A stretch of 50,041 nucleotides of DNA from Asaia bogorensis (GCA_945889625.1 CAMDCE010000037.1:1-50041); one strand, 5' to 3'. Positions 19,900 through 29,128 are shown, counted from the first letter of the stretch. The notes: generated from the letters alone by a model not told the origin. Program-made: numbers and translations.

Positions 19900-21309
19900 A
19901 TGGCAAACCTGCACGACCTCACCCTGACGGAACTCTCCGCCGGACTCGCCGCCAGGAAATTCTCCTCGCGCGAGATTACCGACGCCCTGCTCGGCCGCAT
20001 CGCCAAGGCCGACAAGAAGCTGCACGCCTTCACCGAGGTCTACGCCAGGGAGGCCAAGGCCTTCGCCGACGCCTCCGACAAGGTGCGCGCCTCGGGCTTT
20101 CCGCTGGGCCCGCTGCATGGCCTGCCGATCATCTACAAGGATCTCTGCGACATCGCCGGCCGCATCGGCACCGGCGGCTCGAAGATGTTCGCCAAGCGGG
20201 TCGCCATCGAGACATCCAACACCGTCGAGCGCCTGACCTCGGCCGGCATGGTGCCGCTCGGCAAGCTGCACATGGTCGAGTTCGCGTTCGGCGGCTGGGG
20301 CACCAATCCACTGATGGGCGCGCCGTGGAACCCCTGGGACCTCAAGACCCATCGCGTACCCGGCGGCTCGTCGAGCGGCACCGGCGTTGCCGTCGCAGCC
20401 CGTCTCGCCCCGGCCGGCATCGGCAGCGACACCGGCGGTTCGGTGCGCATTCCGGCGGCCTTCAACGGGCTGGTCGGCCTCAAAGTCACCTTCGGCCGCA
20501 TCGGCCTGCACGCCACGATGCTCTTGAGCTGGTCGCTCGATTCGATCGGCCCGCTGGCCCGCTCGGTCGAGGATTGCGCCCTACTTCTCAACGCCTTGGC
20601 CGCGCCCGACCCGCGCGACCCCACTACGCTCGGCCAGCCGCTGGAGGATTTCACGCTGGCGACACGCGGTGGCTCGATCGAAGGCATGCGCATTGCCTTG
20701 CCCGAGGCGAACCAGCTCCCCGATTTCATGCACCCCGACGTGACCAAAGCCTGGCACGCTGCCGCACGGACGTTCGAGGACCTTGGCGCCGTGGTCGAAA
20801 CCGTGCGCCTGCCCTCGTGGTACTTCGATCTGTCGCGGCCCGCCGGCACGATCATCGCCTCCGAGGCCTATTCGCTGCATCGCGACTATATCGACGACAT
20901 GAAGATGGCGATCGGTCCCGGCGTTCGCGCACGCGCGCAGGCGGCCAAGGGACTGCTCACCGGCTCCTACGCCGAAGAAATACGCCGTATGGAAGCCCGC
21001 CGGCGCGAGTTCGACACATGGTTCCGCGCCTACGACGCGATCCTGATGCCGACCATGGCAATTCCCGCGATCCCATTGTCGGAGGTCGATGAGACCTCGC
21101 CGATTCCAGGCTATCTCACGCGGCCTGGTAACTATCTCGGCCTCTGTGCGCTGGCCATGCCGTCCGGTCTGTCGGGCGGACTGCCGATCAGCGTCCAGAT
21201 CGTCGGCAAGCCCTATGCCGAACGCGACGTGCTACGGCTGGGCAAGGCGTTCCAGGACGCCACCGGCTTCCACAAAGCCGCGCCGAAGCTGAAGGCGCTC
21301 GGCCTCTAA
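19900..21309 (+). CDS. Amidase-signature-family amidase
   Basis: A 469-residue member of the amidase signature family (GatA, fatty-acid amide hydrolase and relatives). The Ser-cisSer-Lys triad is complete: Lys80 (IIYKDL), Ser157 in GGSSSG and nucleophile Ser181 in SDTGGSVRIPA. The spacing of 77 and 24 is close to that of GatA (75 and 24). It lacks GatB/GatC neighbours, so it is a free amidase hydrolysing some amide to acid and ammonia. Cotranscription with an SDR suggests a small catabolic pair. No signal peptide; cytoplasmic. Confidence 0.92.
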   Translation: MANLHDLTLTELSAGLAARKFSSREITDALLGRIAKADKKLHAFTEVYAREAKAFADASDKVRASGFPLGPLHGLPIIYKDLCDIAGRIGTGGSKMFAKRVAIETSNTVERLTSAGMVPLGKLHMVEFAFGGWGTNPLMGAPWNPWDLKTHRVPGGSSSGTGVAVAARLAPAGIGSDTGGSVRIPAAFNGLVGLKVTFGRIGLHATMLLSWSLDSIGPLARSVEDCALLLNALAAPDPRDPTTLGQPLEDFTLATRGGSIEGMRIALPEANQLPDFMHPDVTKAWHAAARTFEDLGAVVETVRLPSWYFDLSRPAGTIIASEAYSLHRDYIDDMKMAIGPGVRARAQAAKGLLTGSYAEEIRRMEARRREFDTWFRAYDAILMPTMAIPAIPLSEVDETSPIPGYLTRPGNYLGLCALAMPSGLSGGLPISVQIVGKPYAERDVLRLGKAFQDATGFHKAAPKLKALGL

Positions 21310-21317
21310 TCGAACCA

Positions 21318-21425
21318 CCTCATCCTGAGGAGCGGTCCGCAGGACCGCGTCTCGAAGGATGGCAACCAGTCTTACTGTAGCCCATGCTTCGAGACGGCCG
21401 CTTGCGCGGCCTCCTCAGCATGAGG
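21318..21425. repeat. Cruciform palindromic element between convergent genes
   Basis: Two nested inverted repeats frame the element. CCTCATCCTGAGGAG (21318-21332) pairs with 21411-21425 at 14 of 15 positions, and CGTCTCGAAGGATGG (21348-21362) pairs with 21382-21396 at 14 of 15. Each outer segment also encloses a small perfect hairpin (GCGGTCC/GGACCGC at 21333-21349; GGCCGC/GCGGCC at 21396-21411). This design is familiar from dispersed intergenic repeats in Alphaproteobacteria. Lying between converging amidase and prpB-like genes, it may end transcription from both sides. Confidence 0.7.
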
Positions 21426-21443
21426 TTGTGCTTTGGCGTTCGG

Positions 21444-22364
21444 TCAGCGCTGCGGCATGCCCTGCGGCACGATGGTTTCGACGATCGAGGCGTCGAGCGC
21501 CTCGTACTGGTGGTATCCGATCGTGTCGTAGAGCTCGGCGCGGGTCTGCATCTGGTCCAGCATGCTCTGCGTGCCGCCGTCGCGCCTGAGCGCGGCATAG
21601 AGTTTGGCCTGCGCCCGGTTGGCGACGCGCAGCGAGGAGACCGGCCAGATCACCATGCGATAGCCCATCGCCTCGAATTCGGACGCGCTGAAGAACGGCG
21701 TTTGGCCGAATTCCGTCATGTTGGCCAGGAGCTTCACGCCGGGCATCGCCTTGGCGAAGGCGCGGAACATGTCGGCATTGACCAGCGCCTCGGGGAAGAT
21801 CGCGTCGGCGCCTGCCGCGAGGTAGCGCTTGGCACGCGCCACGGCGCCGTCGATGCCCTCGCTCGCCGCGGCATCGGTCCGCGCCACGATCACCAGATGC
21901 CGGCGCGCCTTGACGGCTGCCGCCACCTTGGCCGCCATGTCGTGTGGATCGGCCAGTTTCTTGTTGTTGAGATGGCCGCACTTCTTGGGAAGGATCTGGT
22001 CCTCGATATGGACCGCGCCGGCGCCCGCCTCCTCGAAAGCCCGCACCATGTGCATGACGTTGAGCGCCTCGCCGTAGCCGGTGTCGCCGTCGGCCAGCAC
22101 CGGCAGGCCCGAGGCGCGCGCGACCTGGCGGATGAAGAAGCAGACCTCGTCGACCGTGATAACGCCGAGGTCTGGTAGCCCCATCGACGCCGTCATGGCC
22201 GCACCCGATAGGTACACCGCCTCGAAACCGGCGTCGCGCGCCTGGAGTGCGGCCATTCCGTTGTGCGTGCCGGGCAGTTGCAGGATGCTCGGCCGTTCCA
22301 GAAGGGCACGAAAGCGCAGGCCCGCCGGAGTAGTTGGCAGATCGGCGGCGACGAGATAGGGCAT
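21444..22364 (-). CDS. Isocitrate lyase/PEP mutase family protein, PrpB-like
   Basis: A 306-residue TIM-barrel enzyme. LPGTHNGMAALQARDAGFEAVYLSG near the N-terminus and KKCGH near residue 128 (catalytic cysteine) are those of 2-methylisocitrate lyase, which splits methylisocitrate to succinate and pyruvate. Magnesium-ligand motifs DGDTGYG and HIEDQ are present. No prpC, prpD or regulator is nearby, so a related C-C lyase or oxaloacetate decarboxylase activity is possible. The ribosome site GAGGAGG overlaps the stop codon of the upstream transporter gene, which implies coupling at the end of the minus-strand run. Confidence 0.85.
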   Translation of the reverse strand: MPYLVAADLPTTPAGLRFRALLERPSILQLPGTHNGMAALQARDAGFEAVYLSGAAMTASMGLPDLGVITVDEVCFFIRQVARASGLPVLADGDTGYGEALNVMHMVRAFEEAGAGAVHIEDQILPKKCGHLNNKKLADPHDMAAKVAAAVKARRHLVIVARTDAAASEGIDGAVARAKRYLAAGADAIFPEALVNADMFRAFAKAMPGVKLLANMTEFGQTPFFSASEFEAMGYRMVIWPVSSLRVANRAQAKLYAALRRDGGTQSMLDQMQTRAELYDTIGYHQYEALDASIVETIVPQGMPQR

Positions 22365-22376
22365 TTCGTATCCTCC

Positions 22377-23267
22377 TCAGCTCTTGGCGCTGCGCCTGCC
22401 CTGCAGGCCGACCAGCAGGCCGGCGCCAACGATCAGCAGCGTGCCGACCCAGACGTAGAGATCGGGCACCTCGGCAAACATCAGGTAACCCACGATAACC
22501 GACCCGATCATCTGCGTGTAGTTGAACGGCGCGATGAAGTTGGCCGAGGCGTAGGTCATCGCCTTGGCGACGCAGTAGTGCCCGAGACCACCCAGGGCGC
22601 CCAGCGACAACAGCAGCAGCCAGTCGATCCAGTCCTTCGGTGTGATCCAGACGAAGGGCACCAGCAGCGACATCAGGACGGAGCCCAGCAGGACGCTGAA
22701 GAAGATCGAGGTCGCCGGATGATCGACGCCGGCAAGGCGCCGGATGATGATCTGGTAGACGGCGTAGCAGGCAGCACTGCCCAGCAGCAGCACCGACGCC
22801 CATTGGAAGAGCGCACTGCCCGGACGGATCACGACCAGAACGCCGGCGAAACCCACGACGACGGCCACGACACGCAGCAGCGTGATGCGCTCGCCGAGCA
22901 GCGGCCAGGCAAGGAAGACGACCAGCAGCGGCGCGATGAAGCTGATCGATATGGCTTCGGCCACCGGCAGGTACTTGACCGCCGAGAAGAACAGCAGGGT
23001 CGACAGCAGCATCATCAGGGAGTTCACGAGCTGGAAGCCGATCTGGCGCGTGCGAAAGAGGCCGAGCCCCATGCGCGGCACGAAAACCAGCGCCACCAGC
23101 ACGAGATGCGTCGTGATGCGGAACCACACGACCTGCTTGGGGTCGTAGGTCGAGGCCATCAGTTTCACGATGCCGTTCATGATCGGAAACAGCGCACAGG
23201 CGATGCACATGAAGAGCACGCCCAACATCGGTCTCGACACCCGGATCGGTGCCTGGAAGGCCGCCAT
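22377..23267 (-). CDS. EamA/DMT-family transporter
   Basis: A 296-residue membrane protein with about ten hydrophobic helices in two EamA halves. Typical features are FFSAVKYLPVAEAISISFIAPLLV in the first repeat and ASANFIAPFNYTQMIGSVIVGYLMF in the second. Such proteins export amino acids, nucleosides or related metabolites; the substrate here is not evident. The frame is open further upstream, but the ATG at 23267, eight bases after the nicO stop, gives the normal family size. The prpB-like gene begins 12 bases after its stop. Confidence 0.88.
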   Translation of the reverse strand: MAAFQAPIRVSRPMLGVLFMCIACALFPIMNGIVKLMASTYDPKQVVWFRITTHLVLVALVFVPRMGLGLFRTRQIGFQLVNSLMMLLSTLLFFSAVKYLPVAEAISISFIAPLLVVFLAWPLLGERITLLRVVAVVVGFAGVLVVIRPGSALFQWASVLLLGSAACYAVYQIIIRRLAGVDHPATSIFFSVLLGSVLMSLLVPFVWITPKDWIDWLLLLSLGALGGLGHYCVAKAMTYASANFIAPFNYTQMIGSVIVGYLMFAEVPDLYVWVGTLLIVGAGLLVGLQGRRSAKS

Positions 23268-23275
23268 CCCTGCCC

Positions 23276-24202
23276 TCAGCGCAGGAAGCGAGCGAGCGAA
23301 CCCAGCAGCAGGGTGCCGCCCGTGGCGATCACGATCAGCGAGGCGGCGATGGTGGTGAAGCGGCCGATCTCCTGCGAGCGGCCGTCGCCGATGATCAGCC
23401 GATGAGCGACCATCGAGGCCATGCCGATGACGGCAAGCGTGATCGCCATGCCCAATGCGATCGCCACCACGCCGAGAACGCCGGCCCACACCACGCCCAT
23501 TGCAACGGACAGCAGCACCACGATCAGAGCCCCGGCGCAGGGCGCGATGCCGGCGGCCGTCAGCAGCAGCCAGCCTGCCACCGTCCGGCCTGCGGGCGCG
23601 TGAGCGTGCTGGCGATCGTGGTCATGGCCATGACCATGGCCATGGTCATGGTCCTGATGATCGCCGTGCGCATGTTCGTGCCGGCGACCGGTGAGTCCGG
23701 CCCATAGCCGCCACAAGCCGATGGCCAGGATCAGCGTGTAGGAAAGGATCTCGACATTGCGGACTTCGCGCAAGGCGCCGAACAAGCCGACGCTGAAGAA
23801 GAGCTTCAGCGCGCCCGCCAGCAACAAGGCCGCCAGCGTGTGGGTGAAGGCGATCCACGAGCCGGCAAAGATGCCCTCGATCCAGGCCCTGGGCTTGGTG
23901 CTGTCAAGGAAATACGCCACTACGACAGCCTTGCCGTGGCCCGGCCCCAGCGTGTGTACGACGCCGTAGCCGAAGCAGACGACCACCAGCGTCCACAACG
24001 CTGCCGATCCGGATCCGGACCGGATATCCTGCAGCGACGTCGAGAGCGTGCGCTGGATGCGTTGCTGATACTCGGCGGAAGTGCGCGCCAGCTCGGCGAC
24101 GCCGTCGCTGAACACCAGCGCGGCGATCAGTGCGAGCAGCAGGAGCACGCCCACCCACAGGAAAGGCGAACGCAATACCGCCGACTTTACGGCTGGTGGC
24201 AT
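23276..24202 (-). CDS. NicO-family nickel/cobalt transporter with His-rich loop
   Basis: A 308-residue inner-membrane protein with about seven hydrophobic segments. The NicO/RcnA hallmark HTLGPGHGK is at 83-91. A cytoplasmic-type loop at about 174-202 is made almost entirely of His, Asp, Gly and Ala and should bind divalent metal ions. A second conserved motif, AAGIAPCAGALIV, follows the loop. RcnA-type members export nickel and cobalt. The gene overlaps the end of the DUF1007 gene by 16 bases; that pairing is widespread and suggests the periplasmic partner passes or senses the metal. The EamA gene follows after eight bases. Confidence 0.88.
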   Translation of the reverse strand: MPPAVKSAVLRSPFLWVGVLLLLALIAALVFSDGVAELARTSAEYQQRIQRTLSTSLQDIRSGSGSAALWTLVVVCFGYGVVHTLGPGHGKAVVVAYFLDSTKPRAWIEGIFAGSWIAFTHTLAALLLAGALKLFFSVGLFGALREVRNVEILSYTLILAIGLWRLWAGLTGRRHEHAHGDHQDHDHGHGHGHDHDRQHAHAPAGRTVAGWLLLTAAGIAPCAGALIVVLLSVAMGVVWAGVLGVVAIALGMAITLAVIGMASMVAHRLIIGDGRSQEIGRFTTIAASLIVIATGGTLLLGSLARFLR

Positions 24203-24858
24203 GACACGATATCGGCGAGTACCGGATAGCCGCGAATGAACTCAGCCTTATGTTTCGGGTCCTTGGACAGGGCGCATCCCGCCGGCAGCGAGGCCTTGTC
24301 GATTTCGATGCGGATGAAATCGTCTGGGTCGTAGGTCGCGATCGTGACGGTCCGCGACGGTGTCGGCAGTTCGAAGCGCATCACATAGACCAGGTTGCGC
24401 GATCCGCGCTTCTGCGGGACGGCCGGTTCGGTGGTGCGCTTGTTGGGCGGCATTGCCATCCCGGCATTGTCGCCGGCCGACCTGTCCCAATCGGCCGGCT
24501 TGAAGCTCGACGGATCGTCGATGCGAACGGTGAAGACCGGTCGCTTGGGCGGCCGGAAGTCCTTCTCGCCGGTGTTGAGCCAGGTCATGAAGCCGTACTT
24601 CTGCAATTCCGGCATCATCTCGCCGGCAAGCGCCTTCATTTCCTGCGGCGAGACCTTGCCGTCGCCGTTCTCGTCGATCAGCGGAATTTCGACCTCGCTG
24701 GAATAAGGATCGAAGCGCCATTCGAGTTCGACATGGGTGAATTTGCCATCCTTGGAGACGACGCGGACATGCTGCGAAATCCAGATATGCGGATGGGCCG
24801 AGGCCAGCGCCGGCACCAGCATCGCGAGTGCGGCGACAACGGCGCTGAAAGCCCTCAT
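24187..24858 (-). CDS. DUF1007 periplasmic protein with an EF-hand-like loop
   Basis: A 223-residue exported protein with a signal peptide ending in ALASA (about residue 21). The mature N-terminus carries HPHIWI, the DUF1007 hallmark and a likely metal-binding site. Residues 62-73 (DENGDGKVSPQE) fit a canonical 12-residue EF-hand calcium loop, with acidic or amide ligands at positions 1, 3, 5 and 12. Two cysteines lie near the C-terminus. DUF1007 proteins usually sit beside NicO or ABC metal transporters and are thought to be periplasmic partners. The ATG overlaps the thioesterase stop codon (ATGA) and the 3' end overlaps nicO. Confidence 0.87.
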   Translation of the reverse strand: MRAFSAVVAALAMLVPALASAHPHIWISQHVRVVSKDGKFTHVELEWRFDPYSSEVEIPLIDENGDGKVSPQEMKALAGEMMPELQKYGFMTWLNTGEKDFRPPKRPVFTVRIDDPSSFKPADWDRSAGDNAGMAMPPNKRTTEPAVPQKRGSRNLVYVMRFELPTPSRTVTIATYDPDDFIRIEIDKASLPAGCALSKDPKHKAEFIRGYPVLADIVSCHQP

Positions 24859-25241
24859 GCCCTTCCCTCCTGCGGCACCGGCCGCGGCTTGCCGTGCTCG
24901 TCGATCGCCACGAACACGAAGGTGCCATGGGTCACCCGAATTGCGGCAGGGTCATGTCGGCGCTGCACCACGGTCTCGAGATCGATGGTGATCGAAGTGC
25001 GGCCGACTTTGGCCACCTTGCCGTAGATCGATACCATGTCGCCAACCTTGATCGGCTGGACGAAGGTCATGGCGGTGATCGCCACGGTCGCGATTCGGCC
25101 CTTGGCGACCCGCGCCGCCATGTGGCCGCCCGCATGATCCATTTGCGACAGCACCCAACCGCCGAAAATATCGCCGTTGCCGTTCATGTCGGCAGGCTGC
25201 GGTACGGTCCTGATGATCGGATCGCGCAAGCTTTCAGTCAT
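24855..25241 (-). CDS. Acyl-CoA thioesterase, YciA-like hotdog protein
   Basis: A 128-residue single hotdog domain. The family start PADMNGNGDIFGGWVLSQMDHAGG contains the catalytic Asp/Gly region, followed by VTHGTFVFVAIDEHGKPRPVP at the end. It hydrolyses acyl-CoA esters to free acid and CoA, probably as a hexamer in the cytoplasm. It is the first gene of the minus-strand run and divergent from parE, with a 109-base shared upstream region at 25242-25350. Its stop overlaps the DUF1007 start. The thioesterase has no evident link to metal transport, so the run may be a convenience operon. Confidence 0.92.
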   Translation of the reverse strand: MTESLRDPIIRTVPQPADMNGNGDIFGGWVLSQMDHAGGHMAARVAKGRIATVAITAMTFVQPIKVGDMVSIYGKVAKVGRTSITIDLETVVQRRHDPAAIRVTHGTFVFVAIDEHGKPRPVPQEGRA

Positions 25242-25350
25242 GGATTCCCCACCGGATATGGTTGCTTTCCGGCGGTTTTCCTACCATACGGAAGAAACAG
25301 CGGCCATCAGGCGATCCCCTCGCGCGGCCCACGAAAGACAAGAAGCAGCC

Positions 25351-27369
25351 ATGGCCAAGAACGGCGATCTATTCGATCGGTCGGGTGGCGGCAAACGCAC
25401 CACGGCGACCAAGGACACCTCCTACACCGCGCGCGACATCGAGGTGCTGGAAGGGCTCGAGCCCGTCCGCAAGCGCCCCGGCATGTATGTCGGCGGCACC
25501 GATGAACGCGCGCTGCACCATCTCGTGGCCGAAGTACTCGACAACGCCATGGACGAGGCAGTCTCCGGCCACGCCGACACGATCCATCTCGAGCTGCTCG
25601 CCGGCAACAAGGTGCTGGTGCGCGACAACGGCCGCGGCATCCCGGTCGATCCGCACCCGAAATACAAGCCGAAGTCAGCGCTCGAGATCATCCTCACCAC
25701 GCTGCACTCGGGCGGCAAGTTCAACAGCAAGGTCTACGCCACGTCGGGCGGCCTGCATGGCGTCGGCGTCTCGGTGGTCAACGCGCTGTCGGACGAGCTG
25801 GTCGTCGAGGTCGCGCGCGACCGCCAGTCGTGGATGCAGACGTTTTCACGCGGCAAGCCGAAGACAAAGCTCAAATCGACCGGCCCCGCCCCGAACCGGC
25901 GCGGCACCACCGTCACCTTCCATCCCGACCCCGAGATCTTCGGCAAGCAGGCCTTCTTCGCCGAGCGGCTCTACCGCATGGCACGCTCCAAGGCCTACCT
26001 GTTCCGCGGCGTCGAGATCCGCTGGAAATGCGACAAGGCTCAGCTGCCAAAAGGCGGCGCGATCCCGGCCGAGGAGTCGTTCCACTTTCCGGGCGGCCTC
26101 AAGGACTATCTAACGTCGGAGATCGGCGAGCGGCCGACCGTGGTACCGCAGCCCTTCGCCGGCGAGGCCAAGAGCGAGACCAACGGCACTGCCGGCGGCA
26201 AGGTCGAATGGGCCGTGTGGTGGCCGAACGACGAGGAAGGCTTCGTCCGCTCCTACTGCAACACCGTACCGACGATCGAGGGCGGCACCCACGAGTCGGG
26301 CTTCCGCAGCGCGCTGCTGCGTGGCCTGAAGCGATATGCCGAGCTCACCGGCAACCGCAAGGGCTCCGTCATCACGGCCGACGACCTGATAGAGGGCGCG
26401 GCGGGGCTGGTCTCGATCTTCATCGAGCAGCCGCAGTTCCAGGGCCAGACCAAGGAGAAACTGGTCAGCGTCGAGGCGACCAAGCTCGTCGAGACGGTGG
26501 TCGGCGACAATTTCGAGCACTGGCTGACCGGCGACAAGGAAGCGGCCAACGTCCTGCTCGAGCACGTGATCGCCAAGGCCGAGGAGCGGCTGCGACGCAA
26601 GCAGGACCGCGAGCAGCAGCGCAAGACCGCGACGCGCAAGCTCCGGCTCCCCGGCAAGCTCGCCGACTGCTCCAATAGCTCGTCAGAGGGCACCGAGATC
26701 TTCCTTGTCGAGGGCGATTCGGCGGGCGGATCAGCCAAGGCCGCACGCAACCGCGAGACCCAGGCCATCCTGCCGTTGCGCGGCAAGATCCTGAACGTCG
26801 CCAGCGCCAGCGCCGACAAGCTGCGCGAGAACCAGGAGGTCCAGGACCTCATCCAGGCGCTGGGCTGCGGTACCGGCGCCCACTACAGTGACGAGCGGCT
26901 GCGCTACGAACGGGTCATCATCATGACCGACGCCGACGTCGACGGCGCGCACATCGCCTCGCTGCTGATGACGTTCTTCTATCGCGAGATGCCGAAGCTG
27001 ATCGAGAACGGCCACCTCTTCCTCGCCCAGCCGCCGCTCTTCCGTATCAGCAAGGGCGGCAAGACCGCGTATGCCCAGGACGACGCGCAGAAGGACGAAC
27101 TGGTGAAGGCCGAGTTCGGCGGCAAGGCTGACGTCACTCGCTTCAAGGGACTGGGCGAGATGCAGTCTGTGCATCTGCGCGAAACGACCATGGACCCCGG
27201 CAAGCGGGTGCTCCTGAAAGTCGACGTGCCGGGCACCGTCAGCACTGAAGACCGCCGGGCGGGAATGGTCACGGAAGCCTTGGTCGAGAGCCTGATGGGC
27301 CGCAAGCCTGAGAAGCGTTATGCCTTCATCCAGGAAAACGCAAAATTCGCCCGCGATCTCGATGTTTGA
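25351..27369 (+). CDS. parE: DNA topoisomerase IV subunit B
   Basis: A 672-residue type IIA topoisomerase ATPase subunit that decatenates daughter chromosomes with ParC. The GHKL site DNAMDEA is at 64-70, TSGGLHGVGVSVVNALS follows, the TOPRIM motif EGDSAGGSAK starts at residue 454 and the DADVDG acidic cluster is near 527. The length and LPLRGKILN pattern fit ParE; GyrB is usually about 800 residues. The frame is open upstream to 25177, but the conserved protein begins at the ATG at 25351 with a weak AAGAAG ribosome site. No parC is in the window. Confidence 0.93.
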   Translation: MAKNGDLFDRSGGGKRTTATKDTSYTARDIEVLEGLEPVRKRPGMYVGGTDERALHHLVAEVLDNAMDEAVSGHADTIHLELLAGNKVLVRDNGRGIPVDPHPKYKPKSALEIILTTLHSGGKFNSKVYATSGGLHGVGVSVVNALSDELVVEVARDRQSWMQTFSRGKPKTKLKSTGPAPNRRGTTVTFHPDPEIFGKQAFFAERLYRMARSKAYLFRGVEIRWKCDKAQLPKGGAIPAEESFHFPGGLKDYLTSEIGERPTVVPQPFAGEAKSETNGTAGGKVEWAVWWPNDEEGFVRSYCNTVPTIEGGTHESGFRSALLRGLKRYAELTGNRKGSVITADDLIEGAAGLVSIFIEQPQFQGQTKEKLVSVEATKLVETVVGDNFEHWLTGDKEAANVLLEHVIAKAEERLRRKQDREQQRKTATRKLRLPGKLADCSNSSSEGTEIFLVEGDSAGGSAKAARNRETQAILPLRGKILNVASASADKLRENQEVQDLIQALGCGTGAHYSDERLRYERVIIMTDADVDGAHIASLLMTFFYREMPKLIENGHLFLAQPPLFRISKGGKTAYAQDDAQKDELVKAEFGGKADVTRFKGLGEMQSVHLRETTMDPGKRVLLKVDVPGTVSTEDRRAGMVTEALVESLMGRKPEKRYAFIQENAKFARDLDV

Positions 27370-27476
27370 CCGGCCTCACAACGGGCTGACATCCAGCACG
27401 CGACAATGTGACGTGATGAGAGCCCGGTCCCGGCGTATCGTGACGGCGTAAAGTGAGCGCGGAGGAGAACGTCCAT

Positions 27477-28037
27477 ATGCGTGCCATTAAAAAGATCGCC
27501 GCCGCCCTGCTCGCGGCAGCCGCCATTCCCGCCGCCTACGCAGCCACCTTGGGCGGCGCGGACTATGCCGTTCAATACGACTATCGCGAATTCTACAGCG
27601 TCGCCGACGGCAAGCCCTTCCAGGTCGTCTTCGCAGGAAACCCATTTCCCGGCATGGAGCAGGGCGACGTCGCGCGTCGCCTGCTGCCAGTGATGCAGGC
27701 CAACAAGCCGAGGCCTCGGCTCACCTTCACCTACGACAAGCCGGTCGAGGACCCGCGGCCCTACTATCGCGTGGTCCTGATATTCGATCCCGCCAACGAT
27801 TTCGGCGCCGCGAGAGCGTGCAACGACCCACCCCGTCTCAAGCCCGGCACGCCGGGCCGCGTCTATGTATTCGCCGTCTATTGCCGCAACGATCTCGCCT
27901 TGTCGCAGACGACCGGCTGGACGGACGCCTCCGGTCCGGACGACCCCAGGGTCGGCGATCTCTTCAAGAACCTCTTTGCCGTCGTCTTCAACGACGCCAT
28001 GATGCTGAGGCCGCATCCGGGTCGCCGCCTCTTCTAA
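27477..28037 (+). CDS. Small exported protein of unknown function
   Basis: A 186-residue protein with a signal peptide (Lys-rich start, then an Ala-rich core ending AAYA near residue 22), so secreted or periplasmic. The mature part begins GGADYAVQYDYREFYSVADG and has two cysteines (ARACNDPP and AVYCRND) that could form a disulfide. The start is set by GGAGGAG at 27461-27467, ten bases before the ATG; an in-frame GTG at 27453 lacks such a site. It sits alone between parE and pyrD. I recognise no family. Confidence 0.75.
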   Translation: MRAIKKIAAALLAAAAIPAAYAATLGGADYAVQYDYREFYSVADGKPFQVVFAGNPFPGMEQGDVARRLLPVMQANKPRPRLTFTYDKPVEDPRPYYRVVLIFDPANDFGAARACNDPPRLKPGTPGRVYVFAVYCRNDLALSQTTGWTDASGPDDPRVGDLFKNLFAVVFNDAMMLRPHPGRRLF

Positions 28038-28081
28038 TCAGGATAGAGCGCTCCACAGGGCACCTCTGCTAACCAGACGGC

Positions 28082-29125
28082 ATGGCCGTCTGGTATTCCC
28101 TGGTCGACACGATCCTGTCCCGCATCGACGCCGAAGACGCGCACGGCTTCGCACTGCGTGCCCTGAAAAGCGGGCTGATTCCGCGCAATCGACGGCGCGA
28201 TCCACCCTCGCTCGAAGTCGAGATCTGGGGCCGGCGCCTGGCCAATCCGATCGGCCTTGCCGCAGGCTTCGACAAGAATGCCGAAGTGCCTGATGCTATG
28301 CTCGGCCTTGGCTTCGGCTTCGTCGAGATCGGCAGCGTCACGCCGCGGCCCCAGGAGGGCAACCCACGGCCGCGCCTGTTCCGGCTTGGCGATGATCGCG
28401 GCGTCATCAACCGCATGGGCTTTCCCGGCCAGGGACTCGAAGCCGTCCGCTCCCGCCTTGCCGTGCGCCAGCGCCGCGGCTTTGTCGGCATCAATGTCGG
28501 GGCCAACAAGGACAGCACCGATCGCGCCGCCGACTATGTCGCCTGCGGTGTCGCGCTGGCTCGCTATGCCGACTATCTCGTGTGCAACGTCTCCTCGCCC
28601 AACACCCCGGGACTGCGCAACCTGCAGGGCCGCGCCCAGCTCAGCGAGCTGCTCAAGCGCGTGCAGGACGCCATCGCTGCCAAGCCGGTCCCGTTGGTGG
28701 TCAAGATCGCACCGGACGCGACCGACGATGATCTCGACGACATCGTGGCCGTCTGCCGTGATCTCAGAATGGACGGCATCATTGTGGGCAACACGACTTT
28801 GTCACGGCCGGAGTCGCTGCGATCGCCGCGGCGCGGCGAGATCGGCGGCCTCTCCGGCACTCCGCTCGCGGCGCTCTCGACCGAGGTGCTGCGCCGCACG
28901 GCCAGGCGCGTCGAGAGTCAGTTCCCGTTGATCGGTTGCGGCGGTGTCGGCTCGGGCGCTGACGCCTACGCCAAGATCCGCGCCGGTGCCGCACTGGTGC
29001 AGCTCTATTCGGCTATGGTCTTCGAAGGCCCGCCCCTGGTGCACCGAATCAAGGACGAGCTGGCAGCCCTGCTCGCCCGCGACGGCTTCGCATCGGTCGG
29101 CGATGCGGTCGGCGCCGAGGTGTGA
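28082..29125 (+). CDS. pyrD: Quinone-dependent dihydroorotate dehydrogenase (class 2)
   Basis: A 347-residue flavoenzyme of pyrimidine synthesis that oxidises dihydroorotate to orotate and passes electrons to quinone at the membrane. The N-terminal helical extension (about residues 1-40) that marks class 2 is present. FMN and substrate motifs are GLAAGFDKNAE, INRMGFPGQG and NVSSPNTPGLRNLQ with the catalytic serine near residue 172, then VKIAPD. The C-terminal IGCGGVGSGADAYAKIRAGA binds FMN phosphate. The gene ends three bases before the convergent Bug receptor gene, with no room for a separate terminator. Confidence 0.96.
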   Translation: MAVWYSLVDTILSRIDAEDAHGFALRALKSGLIPRNRRRDPPSLEVEIWGRRLANPIGLAAGFDKNAEVPDAMLGLGFGFVEIGSVTPRPQEGNPRPRLFRLGDDRGVINRMGFPGQGLEAVRSRLAVRQRRGFVGINVGANKDSTDRAADYVACGVALARYADYLVCNVSSPNTPGLRNLQGRAQLSELLKRVQDAIAAKPVPLVVKIAPDATDDDLDDIVAVCRDLRMDGIIVGNTTLSRPESLRSPRRGEIGGLSGTPLAALSTEVLRRTARRVESQFPLIGCGGVGSGADAYAKIRAGAALVQLYSAMVFEGPPLVHRIKDELAALLARDGFASVGDAVGAEV

Positions 29126-29128
29126 GCT

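Noticed and set aside
23620..23670. CATGGC/CATGAC tandem-like DNA repeat
   Set aside because: It simply encodes the His/Asp/Gly-rich loop of the NicO transporter.
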